A DNA stretch of 64,000 nt from Vreelandella massiliensis. GTDB lineage: Bacteria > Pseudomonadota > Gammaproteobacteria > Pseudomonadales > Halomonadaceae. The stretch lies in assembly GCF_900155385.1 (NCBI RefSeq), contig NZ_LT699745.1:135578-199577 (forward strand). The letters run 5' to 3'. The position numbers and the translations under genes were made by a program. Positions 1 to 7,838 of this stretch are shown piece by piece; position 1 is the first letter of the stretch, and each line of letters starts with the position of its first letter. The notes beneath the pieces are model-generated. The model had not been told where the DNA came from and searched no databases. It worked only from the letters and a program-made list of their open reading frames with translations.

Positions 1-79
1 CCCCAAAACCCCCAAAACCCCCAAACCCCCCAAAACCCCCAAAACCCCCAAAACCCCCAAAACCCCCAAAACCCCCAAC
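1..79. repeat. C5A4 tandem repeat (G-quadruplex-prone on the minus strand)
   Basis: About eight near-perfect copies of the 9-mer CCCCCAAAA run from the window edge to 20 nt before the first gene. One unit near 18-35 is irregular (three A, then six C). The complementary strand reads as runs of five G separated by four T, which should favour G-quadruplex formation. The tract may continue to the left of the window. It lies directly 5' of the mobC ribosome binding site, where ColE1-type plasmids carry their transfer origin region. A role in mobilization or replication is only an inference. Confidence 0.9.
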
Positions 80-99
80 CCTGCTTCGGAGGGCAAGCC

Positions 100-519
100 A
101 TGCCTAATCGCCCTCCCAAGCAACCGCTGCTGTCTCAACGAGTGACGCTTCGACTGCCCGCAAACACTGCGGTCAAATGGCGGCAGCTCGCGCAAGACAC
201 CGACCTATCGCTGAGCGACTGGTTGCGCCGACGTGTTGATGGTGGCCATGCCGTGCCTGCTGCGAAACCGAGGCGGCAGCGGCGTCTCCGTACCCTGACC
301 GCCGATCCTGCCCTCCTCCGCCAGCTAGCCGCTATCGGCAGCAACGTGAATCAGATTGCCCGTGTGCTGAACAGCACAAGACTGGCCCCCAGTGACCAGG
401 TGCAGTGGCTCACCGAGTTAGCCGCCATTCAGCGTGAGCTACATCGGCTTGCGGAATTGCCTTGGTATGCGAAAGACGATGACGGCGCAGAGGGGGCGAC
501 ATGCACATCAAGTTCTTGA
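100..519 (+). CDS. mobC: MobC-like relaxosome accessory protein (ColE1 MbeC type)
   Basis: A 139-residue basic protein. Its N-terminal half (RVTLRLPANTAVKWRQLA, then a helix ending LSDWLRRRV) resembles a ribbon-helix-helix DNA-binding fold. The C-terminal half carries the mobilization-protein signature GSNVNQIARVLN (about residues 80-92). In ColE1-family systems such a protein binds oriT and helps the relaxase nick. A good Shine-Dalgarno (GGAGGG) sits 8 nt before the ATG. The 3' end overlaps the relaxase start by 19 nt, which suggests translational coupling. It is the first gene of a mobilization operon that continues on the same strand. Family assignment is firm; the exact partner site lies outside the window or in the repeat tract. 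Confidence 0.82.
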   Translation: MPNRPPKQPLLSQRVTLRLPANTAVKWRQLAQDTDLSLSDWLRRRVDGGHAVPAAKPRRQRRLRTLTADPALLRQLAAIGSNVNQIARVLNSTRLAPSDQVQWLTELAAIQRELHRLAELPWYAKDDDGAEGATCTSSS

Positions 520-2276
520 AACATGGGCAAGGAATGGCGAGTAGCGCCGTGCGCTATCTGCTCCAGGAGCACGATCATAACGGTGAAAAACGTGCCGAAG
601 TCGCCGTAATTCGCGGCGACCCGCACCTCGTCGCTCAGGTGGCGGATAGCAGCCGGCATCGGTGGCGTTATACAAGTGGAGTGATCGCTTGGGCGCCCAC
701 TGACAAACCCTCCCCTTCCGAGATCCAGGCCGTCATCGAGGAGTGGGAGGCCACCGCATTCGCGGGCCTGGAGCCCGACCAGTACGCAACTTGTGCCGTG
801 CTGCACCGCGATGACGACGGTACGCCACACGTTCATACACTCACTGCTCGTGTCGAGCTGGCATCTGGGCGGGCGCTGAATATTGCTCCACCTGGACACC
901 ATCGTCTTTTCGACCCGCTGCGTGATGCTTGGAATTATGCTCAGGGCTGGTCAAGGCCTGACGACCCCGACCGTGCTCGGCATTCGCAGCTTGGCAACGA
1001 GGCCCAAAGACAGAGCCGCTCTGATCGACAGCCTCGAAATAGAGCCGAGATCACAACCCATATCGAGGCCCTGGTTGCAGAGGGGTTTGTGACGAATGCC
1101 GCTGACGTTCGCAAGGCACTGGCCGAAGTCGGAGAAATAACCCGTGCCAGCCATGCCTTTGTCAGCGTACGACCGCACGGTGAAAAGTCGGCAATCCGGC
1201 TAAGAGGAGATCTATTTCGTGACAACTGGCGTATCGAACAAACCCTTGAGCGAGAAGCTCGCAGAGCGGCGCAAGAAGCAGCTGGCCGAGCTGGACGACG
1301 TGACCCAGCAGCAGCTGCACGAGCACGTGAGCGTCTTGCAGCAGCAACTGAGCGACGTGCGGCGTACCACCGAGACCGCTATCCGCAAGCAGAGCGAGAA
1401 AACGACTTCGGCGTTGAACGAGTTCAGACAACAACATCAGCAGCAGATCAAAGATATCGAGCAGCACTTGGCACAAGCGGCGAATCAGGCCGAGCGCTTG
1501 AGTCGGGCAGGAAGTCTTCAGAGCTGGATACGCCCACTATCGATTACCTTATCCGTGATGTTGACCGTAGGGGCGATAACGTCAGGAGGCTTGCTACTGA
1601 CCGACCGGCTCATCGACAACCGTTTGGATCGACTAGCGATATTACGGAAAGAGATTCGGCGCGCCGAGCAGATACCAAGGCTGCCGGAGGGCATCCAGAT
1701 CCGCGCGTTCCAGGGTGCGACTTATTTACTCGGAGTCGACCCGGATACCATGTGGACCGGAACAATCAACGACGGCCAGACTCCAGTAATTCGATTGACC
1801 AGGGAGTAACGGCAAATGACAGAACTGGAAACCCTGCTGTTGCGGCAGTTAGCGCAGCAGCAGAGCGAATCAGAGCAGCTGGTGACCGGGTTGTCCGAAC
1901 AGCTCGACAGGCTGCAAACTGCGCTGAGCAAGCAGCAGGCAGACAGCCAAGCCCTACACCGAGAGATGGAACGGAGCGACTACAAGAACGCCGTAGTGAT
2001 CGAGCAACTGACAGAGCGCGTCGAGCACTTGTCAGCGCTGCTGAGCAGTTGGACGAAGAAATTCAGCGAGTAACTACTGCATATCAAGCCTGGATGGCAC
2101 GGCAAGCCGAACGTGATCGCCAGGATCGCGAAAAAGCCGCCCGGGACTACCATCAGGATGCATCTTTCGCCTCACAAGCCACCTTCAATGATGAAGCCGC
2201 CAATAGGCCAAGAATGCACAGGCATCAACCTTATCGAAGTAACTGGAGCCCCGGCAGCGATATTCCGGGGCTGTAG
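501..2276 (+). CDS. mobA: Mobilization relaxase, MobA/MbeA-like, with HUH-type motif
   Basis: A 591-residue relaxase. The N-terminus (KFLKHGQGMASSAVRYLL) aligns by eye with ColE1 MbeA and places the candidate nicking tyrosine at Y19. The metal-binding motif reads HRDDDGTPHVH (H102, H110, H112). That is the canonical three-histidine HUH arrangement, whereas ColE1 MbeA itself has the HEN variant. The region TSGVIAWAP and the segment after the motif also match the family. The C-terminal half is arginine- and glutamine-rich and low in complexity, as expected where a second frame also codes: two smaller genes are nested inside it (1219-1809 and 1816-2073). Such relaxases nick oriT and lead a plasmid strand into a recipient using another plasmid's pore. 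No type IV secretion genes are visible here. Confidence 0.88.
   Translation: MHIKFLKHGQGMASSAVRYLLQEHDHNGEKRAEVAVIRGDPHLVAQVADSSRHRWRYTSGVIAWAPTDKPSPSEIQAVIEEWEATAFAGLEPDQYATCAVLHRDDDGTPHVHTLTARVELASGRALNIAPPGHHRLFDPLRDAWNYAQGWSRPDDPDRARHSQLGNEAQRQSRSDRQPRNRAEITTHIEALVAEGFVTNAADVRKALAEVGEITRASHAFVSVRPHGEKSAIRLRGDLFRDNWRIEQTLEREARRAAQEAAGRAGRRDPAAAARARERLAAATERRAAYHRDRYPQAERENDFGVERVQTTTSAADQRYRAALGTSGESGRALESGRKSSELDTPTIDYLIRDVDRRGDNVRRLATDRPAHRQPFGSTSDITERDSARRADTKAAGGHPDPRVPGCDLFTRSRPGYHVDRNNQRRPDSSNSIDQGVTANDRTGNPAVAAVSAAAERIRAAGDRVVRTARQAANCAEQAAGRQPSPTPRDGTERLQERRSDRATDRARRALVSAAEQLDEEIQRVTTAYQAWMARQAERDRQDREKAARDYHQDASFASQATFNDEAANRPRMHRHQPYRSNWSPGSDIPGL
1219..1809 (+). CDS. mobB: MobB/MbeB-like mobilization membrane protein, nested in the relaxase gene
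   Basis: A 196-residue protein wholly inside the relaxase gene in the +1 frame. It begins at GTG with a strong ribosome binding site (AAGAGGAGA, 8 nt upstream). The N-terminal two thirds is a Gln/Glu-rich coiled coil. A single membrane helix follows (about residues 108-130, ITLSVMLTVGAITSGGLLL), then a short domain ending in GVDPDTMWTGTINDG and VIRLTRE. The layout (coiled coil, one membrane helix, small tail) and the tail sequence match ColE1 MbeB, which stabilises the relaxase-DNA complex at the membrane. Nesting within the relaxase gene is the known ColE1 arrangement, so this is a real gene rather than a shadow frame. Confidence 0.8.
   Translation: MTTGVSNKPLSEKLAERRKKQLAELDDVTQQQLHEHVSVLQQQLSDVRRTTETAIRKQSEKTTSALNEFRQQHQQQIKDIEQHLAQAANQAERLSRAGSLQSWIRPLSITLSVMLTVGAITSGGLLLTDRLIDNRLDRLAILRKEIRRAEQIPRLPEGIQIRAFQGATYLLGVDPDTMWTGTINDGQTPVIRLTRE
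1816..2073 (+). CDS. mobD: MobD/MbeD-like coiled-coil protein, nested in the relaxase gene
   Basis: An 85-residue protein in the same frame as the preceding nested gene, 6 nt after its stop, with an AGGGAG ribosome binding site before the ATG. The sequence starts MTELETLLLRQLAQQQ and is a continuous amphipathic coiled coil. The start and length resemble ColE1 MbeD (MTELE..., about 76 residues), an entry-exclusion or mobilization protein. It lies inside the 3' part of the relaxase gene, which continues about 200 nt beyond it. The order mobC-mobA(mobB-mobD) is the complete ColE1 set. Confidence 0.72.
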   Translation: MTELETLLLRQLAQQQSESEQLVTGLSEQLDRLQTALSKQQADSQALHREMERSDYKNAVVIEQLTERVEHLSALLSSWTKKFSE

Positions 2277-2348
2277 CAAGGTCATGCAGGCAGGCGTCTG
2301 GCCGAGAATCAAACGCCTCGAGTGTGATCATCCAAAAATGGCAGCCGG

Positions 2349-3041
2349 CTACCAAGCCCAAGCCAGGCCGACACTCAGGACATCCAGGTCAAAGGCAGGT
2401 AAGTTGTCGGTTTCCCCTGCATCGAAGTAGCGTGTGTAGCGTCCGCGCAGGTCAAGCTGTTCGTTCAACTGGAAGGAAACACCGAGCCCCAGCGTCGGCA
2501 CCCACTCGTGGCTGTCGTCGCTCTGACTGCCGGACTGGCCGGGGGCATTGAAGTTACTGACCTCTGCCCGGTATTCACGTTCGTTCTCGAGGTAGGAGAC
2601 GCCCGCGGTGCCCAGCAGCGAGAACCGCTCGTTCAACGGCCATTGGCCGACAAGCTGCGCACCAACGCCGGAGAGCTCCACCGTCTCGGTGGCATCGAGC
2701 GTGGCACTGGCGCCCTGTGGGCTGGTGCCCTCCAGCGTCATACTGCCCGAGTATTCTCCCAGGTCCTCGTAGAACAGCTCGATTGCCCAGTGCTCATTCA
2801 GGGCATAGCCGGCACCCAGGCGCCAGAAGGTGTCGCTGTCGTCGTCACCGACGCGAGCACCGGTGGCCGTTGGTGTGGTGAGCCAGGTCGTGGCGGCCTC
2901 ATCGAACCCTTCCGTGGACAGGTCAACGTAGCCGGTGCCGCCCTCAAGCCACACATAGCCGCCGGCAAGTGCCTGGCTGGCGGCGAGCATGCCCGTGGCC
3001 GCCCCCAGGGCGGCACGGTAACCATATTTTTTCATCATCAT
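2349..3041 (-). CDS. Small outer-membrane beta-barrel protein, copy 1
   Basis: The chosen start is MMMKKYGYR, preceded by an AAAAGGA site 6 nt upstream. An in-frame ATG nine codons earlier overlaps the stop of the upstream gene but lacks a good site. Residues 1-26 form a Sec signal peptide (cleavage after SQALA). The mature part of about 204 residues alternates polar and aromatic or hydrophobic residues, with typical strand motifs (RLGAGYALNEHWAIELFYEDL, in short) and ends LSVGLAWAW, an aromatic C-terminal barrel-insertion signal. This fits an eight-stranded OmpA/OmpW-like barrel. It follows the large surface-protein gene by 23 nt and is about 90% identical to the protein at 10022-10714. A function as anchor or assembly partner for the surface protein is inferred only from this duplicated pairing. 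Confidence 0.85.
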   Translation of the reverse strand: MMMKKYGYRAALGAATGMLAASQALAGGYVWLEGGTGYVDLSTEGFDEAATTWLTTPTATGARVGDDDSDTFWRLGAGYALNEHWAIELFYEDLGEYSGSMTLEGTSPQGASATLDATETVELSGVGAQLVGQWPLNERFSLLGTAGVSYLENEREYRAEVSNFNAPGQSGSQSDDSHEWVPTLGLGVSFQLNEQLDLRGRYTRYFDAGETDNLPAFDLDVLSVGLAWAW

Positions 3042-3765
3042 GTCGAATCCTTTTTGTATTGAAATCATCCCAGTGATTGCCAGATCCAGCTGAAGTCTTC
3101 TAGGCCCGGCGTCTGCGGGTTGAAAGGTGCATCAGGCGCGGGCTCGGGCATCGGCTCCGGCTCTGGCGTTGGTTCCGGCGTGGGCTCTGCCACCTCGCGA
3201 AAACCGATGGCCCCCGGGTCGGTGATCACGCCGTCGGCAACGCCATCGGCATCGAACTCGCCGCCATCTTCCAGTTGGAAATCCAGGCGCAGCTTGCTGC
3301 CCTCGCGGGTGAGACTGCCTCCGAAGTCGGCACTGGCCAGGTTAACCCAGTCGCCCGTGGCATCTTGTTTCCAGTAGCCGTTGGCATTGATGTCACCATC
3401 GACGAAAAGGGTGAACTCACGGGATCCACCCGCAGTATCCGTATCGGCTTCAAAGGCGATGAGCCCAAGCGGCATGTCCATATCATCCGGGCGCTCTTCA
3501 GGGGCATCCAGCTGGCGAATATTACGCAGTGCCGGGGCACTGTCATCTCCAGCGCCATCGCCGCCCCGGGAAGCCAAGGTCACGAAGACCGCTGGGGCAT
3601 CGCCGGGATTGGATTCGGCGGTGTTGGTATTCAAGAAGGGGACGGAGCTAACGTTGTCCTGCTCCACATCGGCAATGCCGTCGCCATTGCCGTCACCCGT
3701 GCTATTGCCGTCCAGTGAAGGCACCTGCTGCTCGACATCATCAGCGACACCGTCATTGTCGTTAT
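2349..3765. repeat. Duplicated segment, copy 1 (pairs with 10022-11460)
   Basis: The barrel-protein gene and the last ~230 codons of the surface-protein gene are near-identical in DNA to the second copy at 10022-11460, in the same orientation. Divergence is concentrated near the end of the barrel gene and in the proline-rich linker. The upstream parts of the two surface-protein genes are unrelated, so the homology stops sharply at the linker. Recent duplication or gene conversion of the C-terminal cassette explains this. Confidence 0.85.
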
Positions 3766-6700
3766 CAGGCGTTGGCTCCGGTGTTGGCTCGGGCGTGGGT
3801 TCCGGCTTAGGTGTTGGCGGTGGTGTGGGCGTTGGAGTTGGTGTAACAGGCGCAACCCAGGTGATGTCGCTATACTCATCCTCATTAGTCACTGTAAAGC
3901 TGCCGCCGGACAGTCCTTGTAAGGTTACGGCGATATCGGAACCCATCTGGGTATCGTCAAAATTACCATCCATGTTGGCGTCGATGGTCAGCACACCTTT
4001 TTCAAAGCGCAAATGCTTTGCAGCTAACTGTTCCGGCTGAGGCTCAGGATCTGAATTTTGTTCGGAAGTGGAGAGCGCATTGATCGCCGTTTTGGGTTCC
4101 TCGGGTTCCATTTGATCAATACGAATGATGTCACCCTGGCCAAAGTCGGTAATGGTGTCGCCATTCACATCCATGAAGATATCGTTGCCGGCGCCGCCGG
4201 TAAGGGTGTCGCCCTGGTTGGCAGCGATGCCTGAAGTCGACATCGTGCGCACCTGCATGCCCATATCGTTGGTAAAAGTATCGGCCCCGGCACCACCAAC
4301 GAAAGTTTCGCTGCGACCTTCAAGCCCGGTGAAATCGGTGCCGTCGGTGTAGGTGGTGGTGATGGTGCTGATGAATTCAAGTTGCGTGCTCGACAGATCC
4401 AACTTTTTTTGCGTTGTACGCAAGGTGTTGGTGTGGCCTTCGCGAGCCGCAAAGCCATCCACCCCGAAGTTGACCCCAACGGTAATTGTGGCATCACCGT
4501 CGTAGTCGGACCGGACGCGAGCGAACCCCACTACACTTAGATCTGACAGATCGAAGTGTTCTTCCTCTGAAATGAGATCCCTTTGGCCGGGTTGGCCAGG
4601 TTGGCCCGCAACGGAGGAGAGCTGATCAAGAACAGCTGAATCCACGGTCAACTTATTGGCGCTGTTATAAGCGGCTAGCCCGTCGATGTTGGTGAAGATT
4701 TTGTCCCTAACATCGACATCCTTGTCGGACATAATGACCAAATTATCGGGGCCCTCGGCATCGGCATGCTTGATTGTATCGAGAGACGCGAGCGACTCTC
4801 CCGAAACAATCGTACTTGCCATACCGGTTTGGGTGTTCTCCAGCGTGTCCCAGTTAGTCAGCGTCGCATTGGCAAGGTAGAGGTTATCACTTTCAGACCG
4901 GAAAACATCGGTGCCCTCGGTGTCGGCAGTGGTAAAGGTGCTGCCCTTGATGGATTCGGCCTTGACGGCCAGGGTCGTATCACCCGCGCTGGTCAGGTTG
5001 AGTGAGTCGACTCCGTACAGCGATATATTGGACGCATCCACCGTAGCGCCGTCAATATTCAGCGTTAGGCCCTGAGTGCCGATGAAACCAAGATTAGGCG
5101 CCTCAGCCAAACTACCCTGAGCCCCATCGATGGAGGCGTTATTGACCATGGCCACCTGCTCGGCGGACAGCTTCATGGTGGCGTTGTTTACACTGGCCGC
5201 CAGGCCGTTGAAGCCCGAGAGGGTCTTGTTGGTAAAGTCCAGGGTTGTGCCGTCTACCCGTAGTAATGTCTTGCCGTTGCCTTTCAGGGTGGTGAAATCA
5301 TTCCAGCCCTTCTCCTCGCTCAGGTTCACGATAAAAGCATCCGAACCTGCGACCTCAAGGGTGCTAACATTCTGTACAACCGTCTTTGAGCCGTTGAAAC
5401 CCGCCGTACCGCTACCCGCAAGCACAACCGTGTTATTGCCACCGACCCCATCAAGGGTCGAGCCGTTCAAGTGGCCGTGATCGGTAATAAAGATAGTGTT
5501 ATCTACTTCATCCTGAGCACTTTGGGCGCCGTCGATATTGGTGCCATTCGTCGTATCAAAATGGCTGTTATTGGTATAAAGCGCATCCGGGTCCACGGTG
5601 GTAAATTCATAAGCCTCATCGCCCACGGCGCTAAGGGCATTGCCGGCGGTATCGGTCAGGGCACCGGCGCTGATGTCGACGCGATAGTGCGTCTTGCCGT
5701 CGAGGTTTTCATGCGGGCTGATGGTCAGGGTGTCACCAGTGATCGTGGCGGTGCTGCCGTCGCCGAGGGTTACCGCGCCTTGATCCAAAGTGGAAACAGG
5801 GAAAGTCAGAGCGGCGGCATTCGTGCTCTCGTTGTAGAGCGTTACCGCGCTAGTCGAACCGAATGCGATGTTTTCGCTGAATTTGATGGCAATATCGGCA
5901 TCCACCGCTACCCGCTCGGCGTTGTTCGCGGGCGTGGAAGCATTGGCGTTCAGGGTTGGTGCGGTGGTGTCGATGGTCACGGCCAGCACATCGGAGGCTG
6001 ACGAGGTTTCGCCTTCCTCATCCGTCTGTACGGCATAAATGCTGTAGTTGCCACCATTCAGAGCGCTATCGGCGGTGATAGAGTAATTTGTTGAACCGCT
6101 CAGCGCCTGAGTACCGATCAGGGTGTCGGTGCCCGCATCATAGGTCTGATTATTATCGGTATCGGCGAAGACGGTGACCGTGTGGCCGTCGCTACCCGTG
6201 CCAGTAAAGGTGGGCGTGGTGTTGCTGGTGTTGTTATCGCTGTCGCTGGAACCGCTGTCGCTCGCACTGGCGAGGTCGGGTTGGCTGGGGGCAGGTATGG
6301 GAGGCGGCAAAGTAATCTCAGTGTCACCATCCACGTAATTCGTGGAAATACTACCGGCAACCCCTTTTAGTGTTAACTGGGAGCTGTCGAACTCAAGAAC
6401 GCCGTTGGTTGTTAAGGTGGCGTGCGAGAAATTTCCGCCGGTGATCCTAATTGTGTCGCCAGCGGAAAAGTCGATAATGGTGTCGCCATTCAGCTCTTCA
6501 GAGGTTCCAAAAAACACATCATCACCGTCGCCTCCAGTGAGAATATCCTTCCCCTCCCTGCCATTCAGTCTGTCATCGCCGATTCCACCTTTTAAGATAT
6601 CCCCTAAGGCCCCTCCCTCGAAAACAACCGGGGACGACTGACCGCTCCAATCGGCCTTAATTGCATAATTTTCGGTGGTTATATAATAAGAATGAGAAGA

Positions 6701-6904
6701 GTTAGTGAATATTAGCTCATTAGAGAGGGGAACTGTTGCTATAAACCTTTCATTCGACGACGAGGTGATCTCTATGGTTGCATTTTGCCATTCTGCCCAA
6801 TTAGCCAACGGGGAGGTCATGATACTGTCGGACCAATACACGGTGCTTCCGCTGTCACCATCCTCAAAACTAACGTCTTTTTTATACTCAAAAACACCCG
6901 CCAT
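3065..6904 (-). CDS. Large RTX / Ig-like surface protein with choice-of-anchor U domain
   Basis: A 1279-residue acidic protein. No N-terminal signal peptide is visible (MAGVFEYKKDVSFEDG). Residues ~97-135 hold RTX-type calcium repeats (GGIGDDRLNG, GGDGDDVFFG). Next is a Ser/Asp-rich linker (~205-225), then Ig-like domains including one of the SbsA/Big_5 type (ANNAERVAVDADIAIKFSENI), then a long beta-helix-like stretch and a second RTX block (GGAGADTFTN, GGAGNDIFMD). The C-terminus has a Pro/Thr/Glu linker, a thrombospondin-3-like calcium segment (DNDNDGVADDVEQQ), a choice-of-anchor U domain (GLIAFEADTDTAGGSREFTL through DADGVADGVITDP) and a second linker ending DFSWIWQSLG. RTX repeats without a Sec signal suggest type I secretion, but no such exporter is in the window. 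Probable adhesin or matrix protein; ligand unknown. Confidence 0.85.
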   Translation of the reverse strand: MAGVFEYKKDVSFEDGDSGSTVYWSDSIMTSPLANWAEWQNATIEITSSSNERFIATVPLSNELIFTNSSHSYYITTENYAIKADWSGQSSPVVFEGGALGDILKGGIGDDRLNGREGKDILTGGDGDDVFFGTSEELNGDTIIDFSAGDTIRITGGNFSHATLTTNGVLEFDSSQLTLKGVAGSISTNYVDGDTEITLPPPIPAPSQPDLASASDSGSSDSDNNTSNTTPTFTGTGSDGHTVTVFADTDNNQTYDAGTDTLIGTQALSGSTNYSITADSALNGGNYSIYAVQTDEEGETSSASDVLAVTIDTTAPTLNANASTPANNAERVAVDADIAIKFSENIAFGSTSAVTLYNESTNAAALTFPVSTLDQGAVTLGDGSTATITGDTLTISPHENLDGKTHYRVDISAGALTDTAGNALSAVGDEAYEFTTVDPDALYTNNSHFDTTNGTNIDGAQSAQDEVDNTIFITDHGHLNGSTLDGVGGNNTVVLAGSGTAGFNGSKTVVQNVSTLEVAGSDAFIVNLSEEKGWNDFTTLKGNGKTLLRVDGTTLDFTNKTLSGFNGLAASVNNATMKLSAEQVAMVNNASIDGAQGSLAEAPNLGFIGTQGLTLNIDGATVDASNISLYGVDSLNLTSAGDTTLAVKAESIKGSTFTTADTEGTDVFRSESDNLYLANATLTNWDTLENTQTGMASTIVSGESLASLDTIKHADAEGPDNLVIMSDKDVDVRDKIFTNIDGLAAYNSANKLTVDSAVLDQLSSVAGQPGQPGQRDLISEEEHFDLSDLSVVGFARVRSDYDGDATITVGVNFGVDGFAAREGHTNTLRTTQKKLDLSSTQLEFISTITTTYTDGTDFTGLEGRSETFVGGAGADTFTNDMGMQVRTMSTSGIAANQGDTLTGGAGNDIFMDVNGDTITDFGQGDIIRIDQMEPEEPKTAINALSTSEQNSDPEPQPEQLAAKHLRFEKGVLTIDANMDGNFDDTQMGSDIAVTLQGLSGGSFTVTNEDEYSDITWVAPVTPTPTPTPPPTPKPEPTPEPTPEPTPDNDNDGVADDVEQQVPSLDGNSTGDGNGDGIADVEQDNVSSVPFLNTNTAESNPGDAPAVFVTLASRGGDGAGDDSAPALRNIRQLDAPEERPDDMDMPLGLIAFEADTDTAGGSREFTLFVDGDINANGYWKQDATGDWVNLASADFGGSLTREGSKLRLDFQLEDGGEFDADGVADGVITDPGAIGFREVAEPTPEPTPEPEPMPEPAPDAPFNPQTPGLEDFSWIWQSLG

Positions 6905-6993
6905 GATTGACCCCGATTCTGTTGATCTTGTTATGCCCTACCCAGAGTGAGGGCAGGACGTTTCTATCACTTGGCTTACCACGCCAACGTCTG

Positions 6994-7020
6994 AGGAAGG
7001 CGGTACCTTCCTACTTTTTA
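6994..7020 (+). terminator. Hairpin with T-rich tail in the divergent intergenic region
   Basis: AGGAAGG and CCTTCCT form a 7-bp stem around CGGTA, followed by ACTTTTTA. It lies upstream of the response-regulator gene and downstream (on the plus strand) of no annotated gene. It could be a leader attenuator for the regulator-kinase pair or a chance structure. The rest of the 224-nt gap is AT-rich and probably holds the two divergent promoters. Confidence 0.4.
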
Positions 7021-7128
7021 ATAAATCATAATGAAAAAAAACATACGTTAGCTGACAAAACCTGACATTCCTGATTTTTTCTTTGTGTTCTGGTAGGTTT
7101 TGGCTTTTATCCGGCTGATTTTCTGATC

Positions 7129-7827
7129 ATGCATCTCTTGTTAATCGAAGATGAAACCGAAACCCTGGATGCGCTGGCCAGCTACCTGCGCTTGCATGGC
7201 TGGGTGGTTTACGAGGCGGCAACCCTGCAAGAAGCCGATCATTTCCTGCAGCGCGCACCGGTGGAAATGGTTGTGCTCGACATTGAGTTACCGGATGGCT
7301 GTGGCTTGAACTGGCTACAGCAGAATTCAGCCACCATAAAAACGGCGGGGTTGATTATTGTCTCGGCGCACCACCAGGAAAGCACACGCTTAAAGGGGCT
7401 TTCGTTAGGGGCGGATGTGTTTTTGCGTAAGCCGCTGGCAGCCAGGGAGCTGGCTCTGCAGTTGGAAAACTTGCACGCACGACTAAGCCACTGGAAAGTG
7501 GCTGACCATGAGGCCACCCGCTGGTCGTTAGAGCCGTCTCAATGGCAGCTCACCTGTCCGGAAGGGCGCCGCGTTTCCCTCACGCTCTCTGAAATTCGCT
7601 TGCTAAAAACAGTGGCCCACTGGGCCGGGCAGCCCGTGGCCCGGCCGGAGATTATCAAGGGCCTGGAAGCTGACCCCGTGCATTATGATGAACGGCGGCT
7701 GGAAACCCTGGTACGCCGCTTACGGCAAAAAGTCCGTGAGGTAACGGACGGTCAACCCCTGCCGTTGATCACGGTACGCGGTGTCGGCTATGCCTTTAAA
7801 GCGGAGATACAGGTGGTGAATGACTAA
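7129..7827 (+). CDS. OmpR-family response regulator
   Basis: A 232-residue two-domain regulator. The receiver has the acidic pair in LLIEDETET, the phosphoacceptor D51 (VVLDIELPDG) and the conserved lysine in FLRKPL. Residues ~130-228 form a winged-helix DNA-binding domain with the family end motif RLRQKV...LITVRGVGYAFK. The kinase gene follows 11 nt later, so the two form an operon. It is divergent from the first surface-protein gene and lies between the two surface-protein/barrel modules, so control of those modules is a reasonable but unproven inference. There is no strong ribosome binding site before the ATG. Confidence 0.93.
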   Translation: MHLLLIEDETETLDALASYLRLHGWVVYEAATLQEADHFLQRAPVEMVVLDIELPDGCGLNWLQQNSATIKTAGLIIVSAHHQESTRLKGLSLGADVFLRKPLAARELALQLENLHARLSHWKVADHEATRWSLEPSQWQLTCPEGRRVSLTLSEIRLLKTVAHWAGQPVARPEIIKGLEADPVHYDERRLETLVRRLRQKVREVTDGQPLPLITVRGVGYAFKAEIQVVND

Positions 7828-7838
7828 GCGGGTTGTGA

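Noticed and set aside
1-79. C5A4 repeat as a CRISPR array or linear telomere
   Set aside because: There are no spacers, the unit is 9 bp and the tract leads directly into a bacterial operon; a true telomere would be at a replicon end, which cannot be judged from a window edge.
2113-2551. Plus-strand open frames after mobD and opposite the barrel gene
   Set aside because: They lie in alternate frames of the relaxase 3' end or antisense to the barrel-protein gene, without a ribosome binding site or family resemblance.
3381-4040. Long plus-strand open frames opposite the surface-protein genes (also at 11762-15234)
   Set aside because: They mirror Gly/Asp/Thr repeat codons of the real genes and show only low-complexity Ser/Pro/Val or Gly/Ala runs without start signals.
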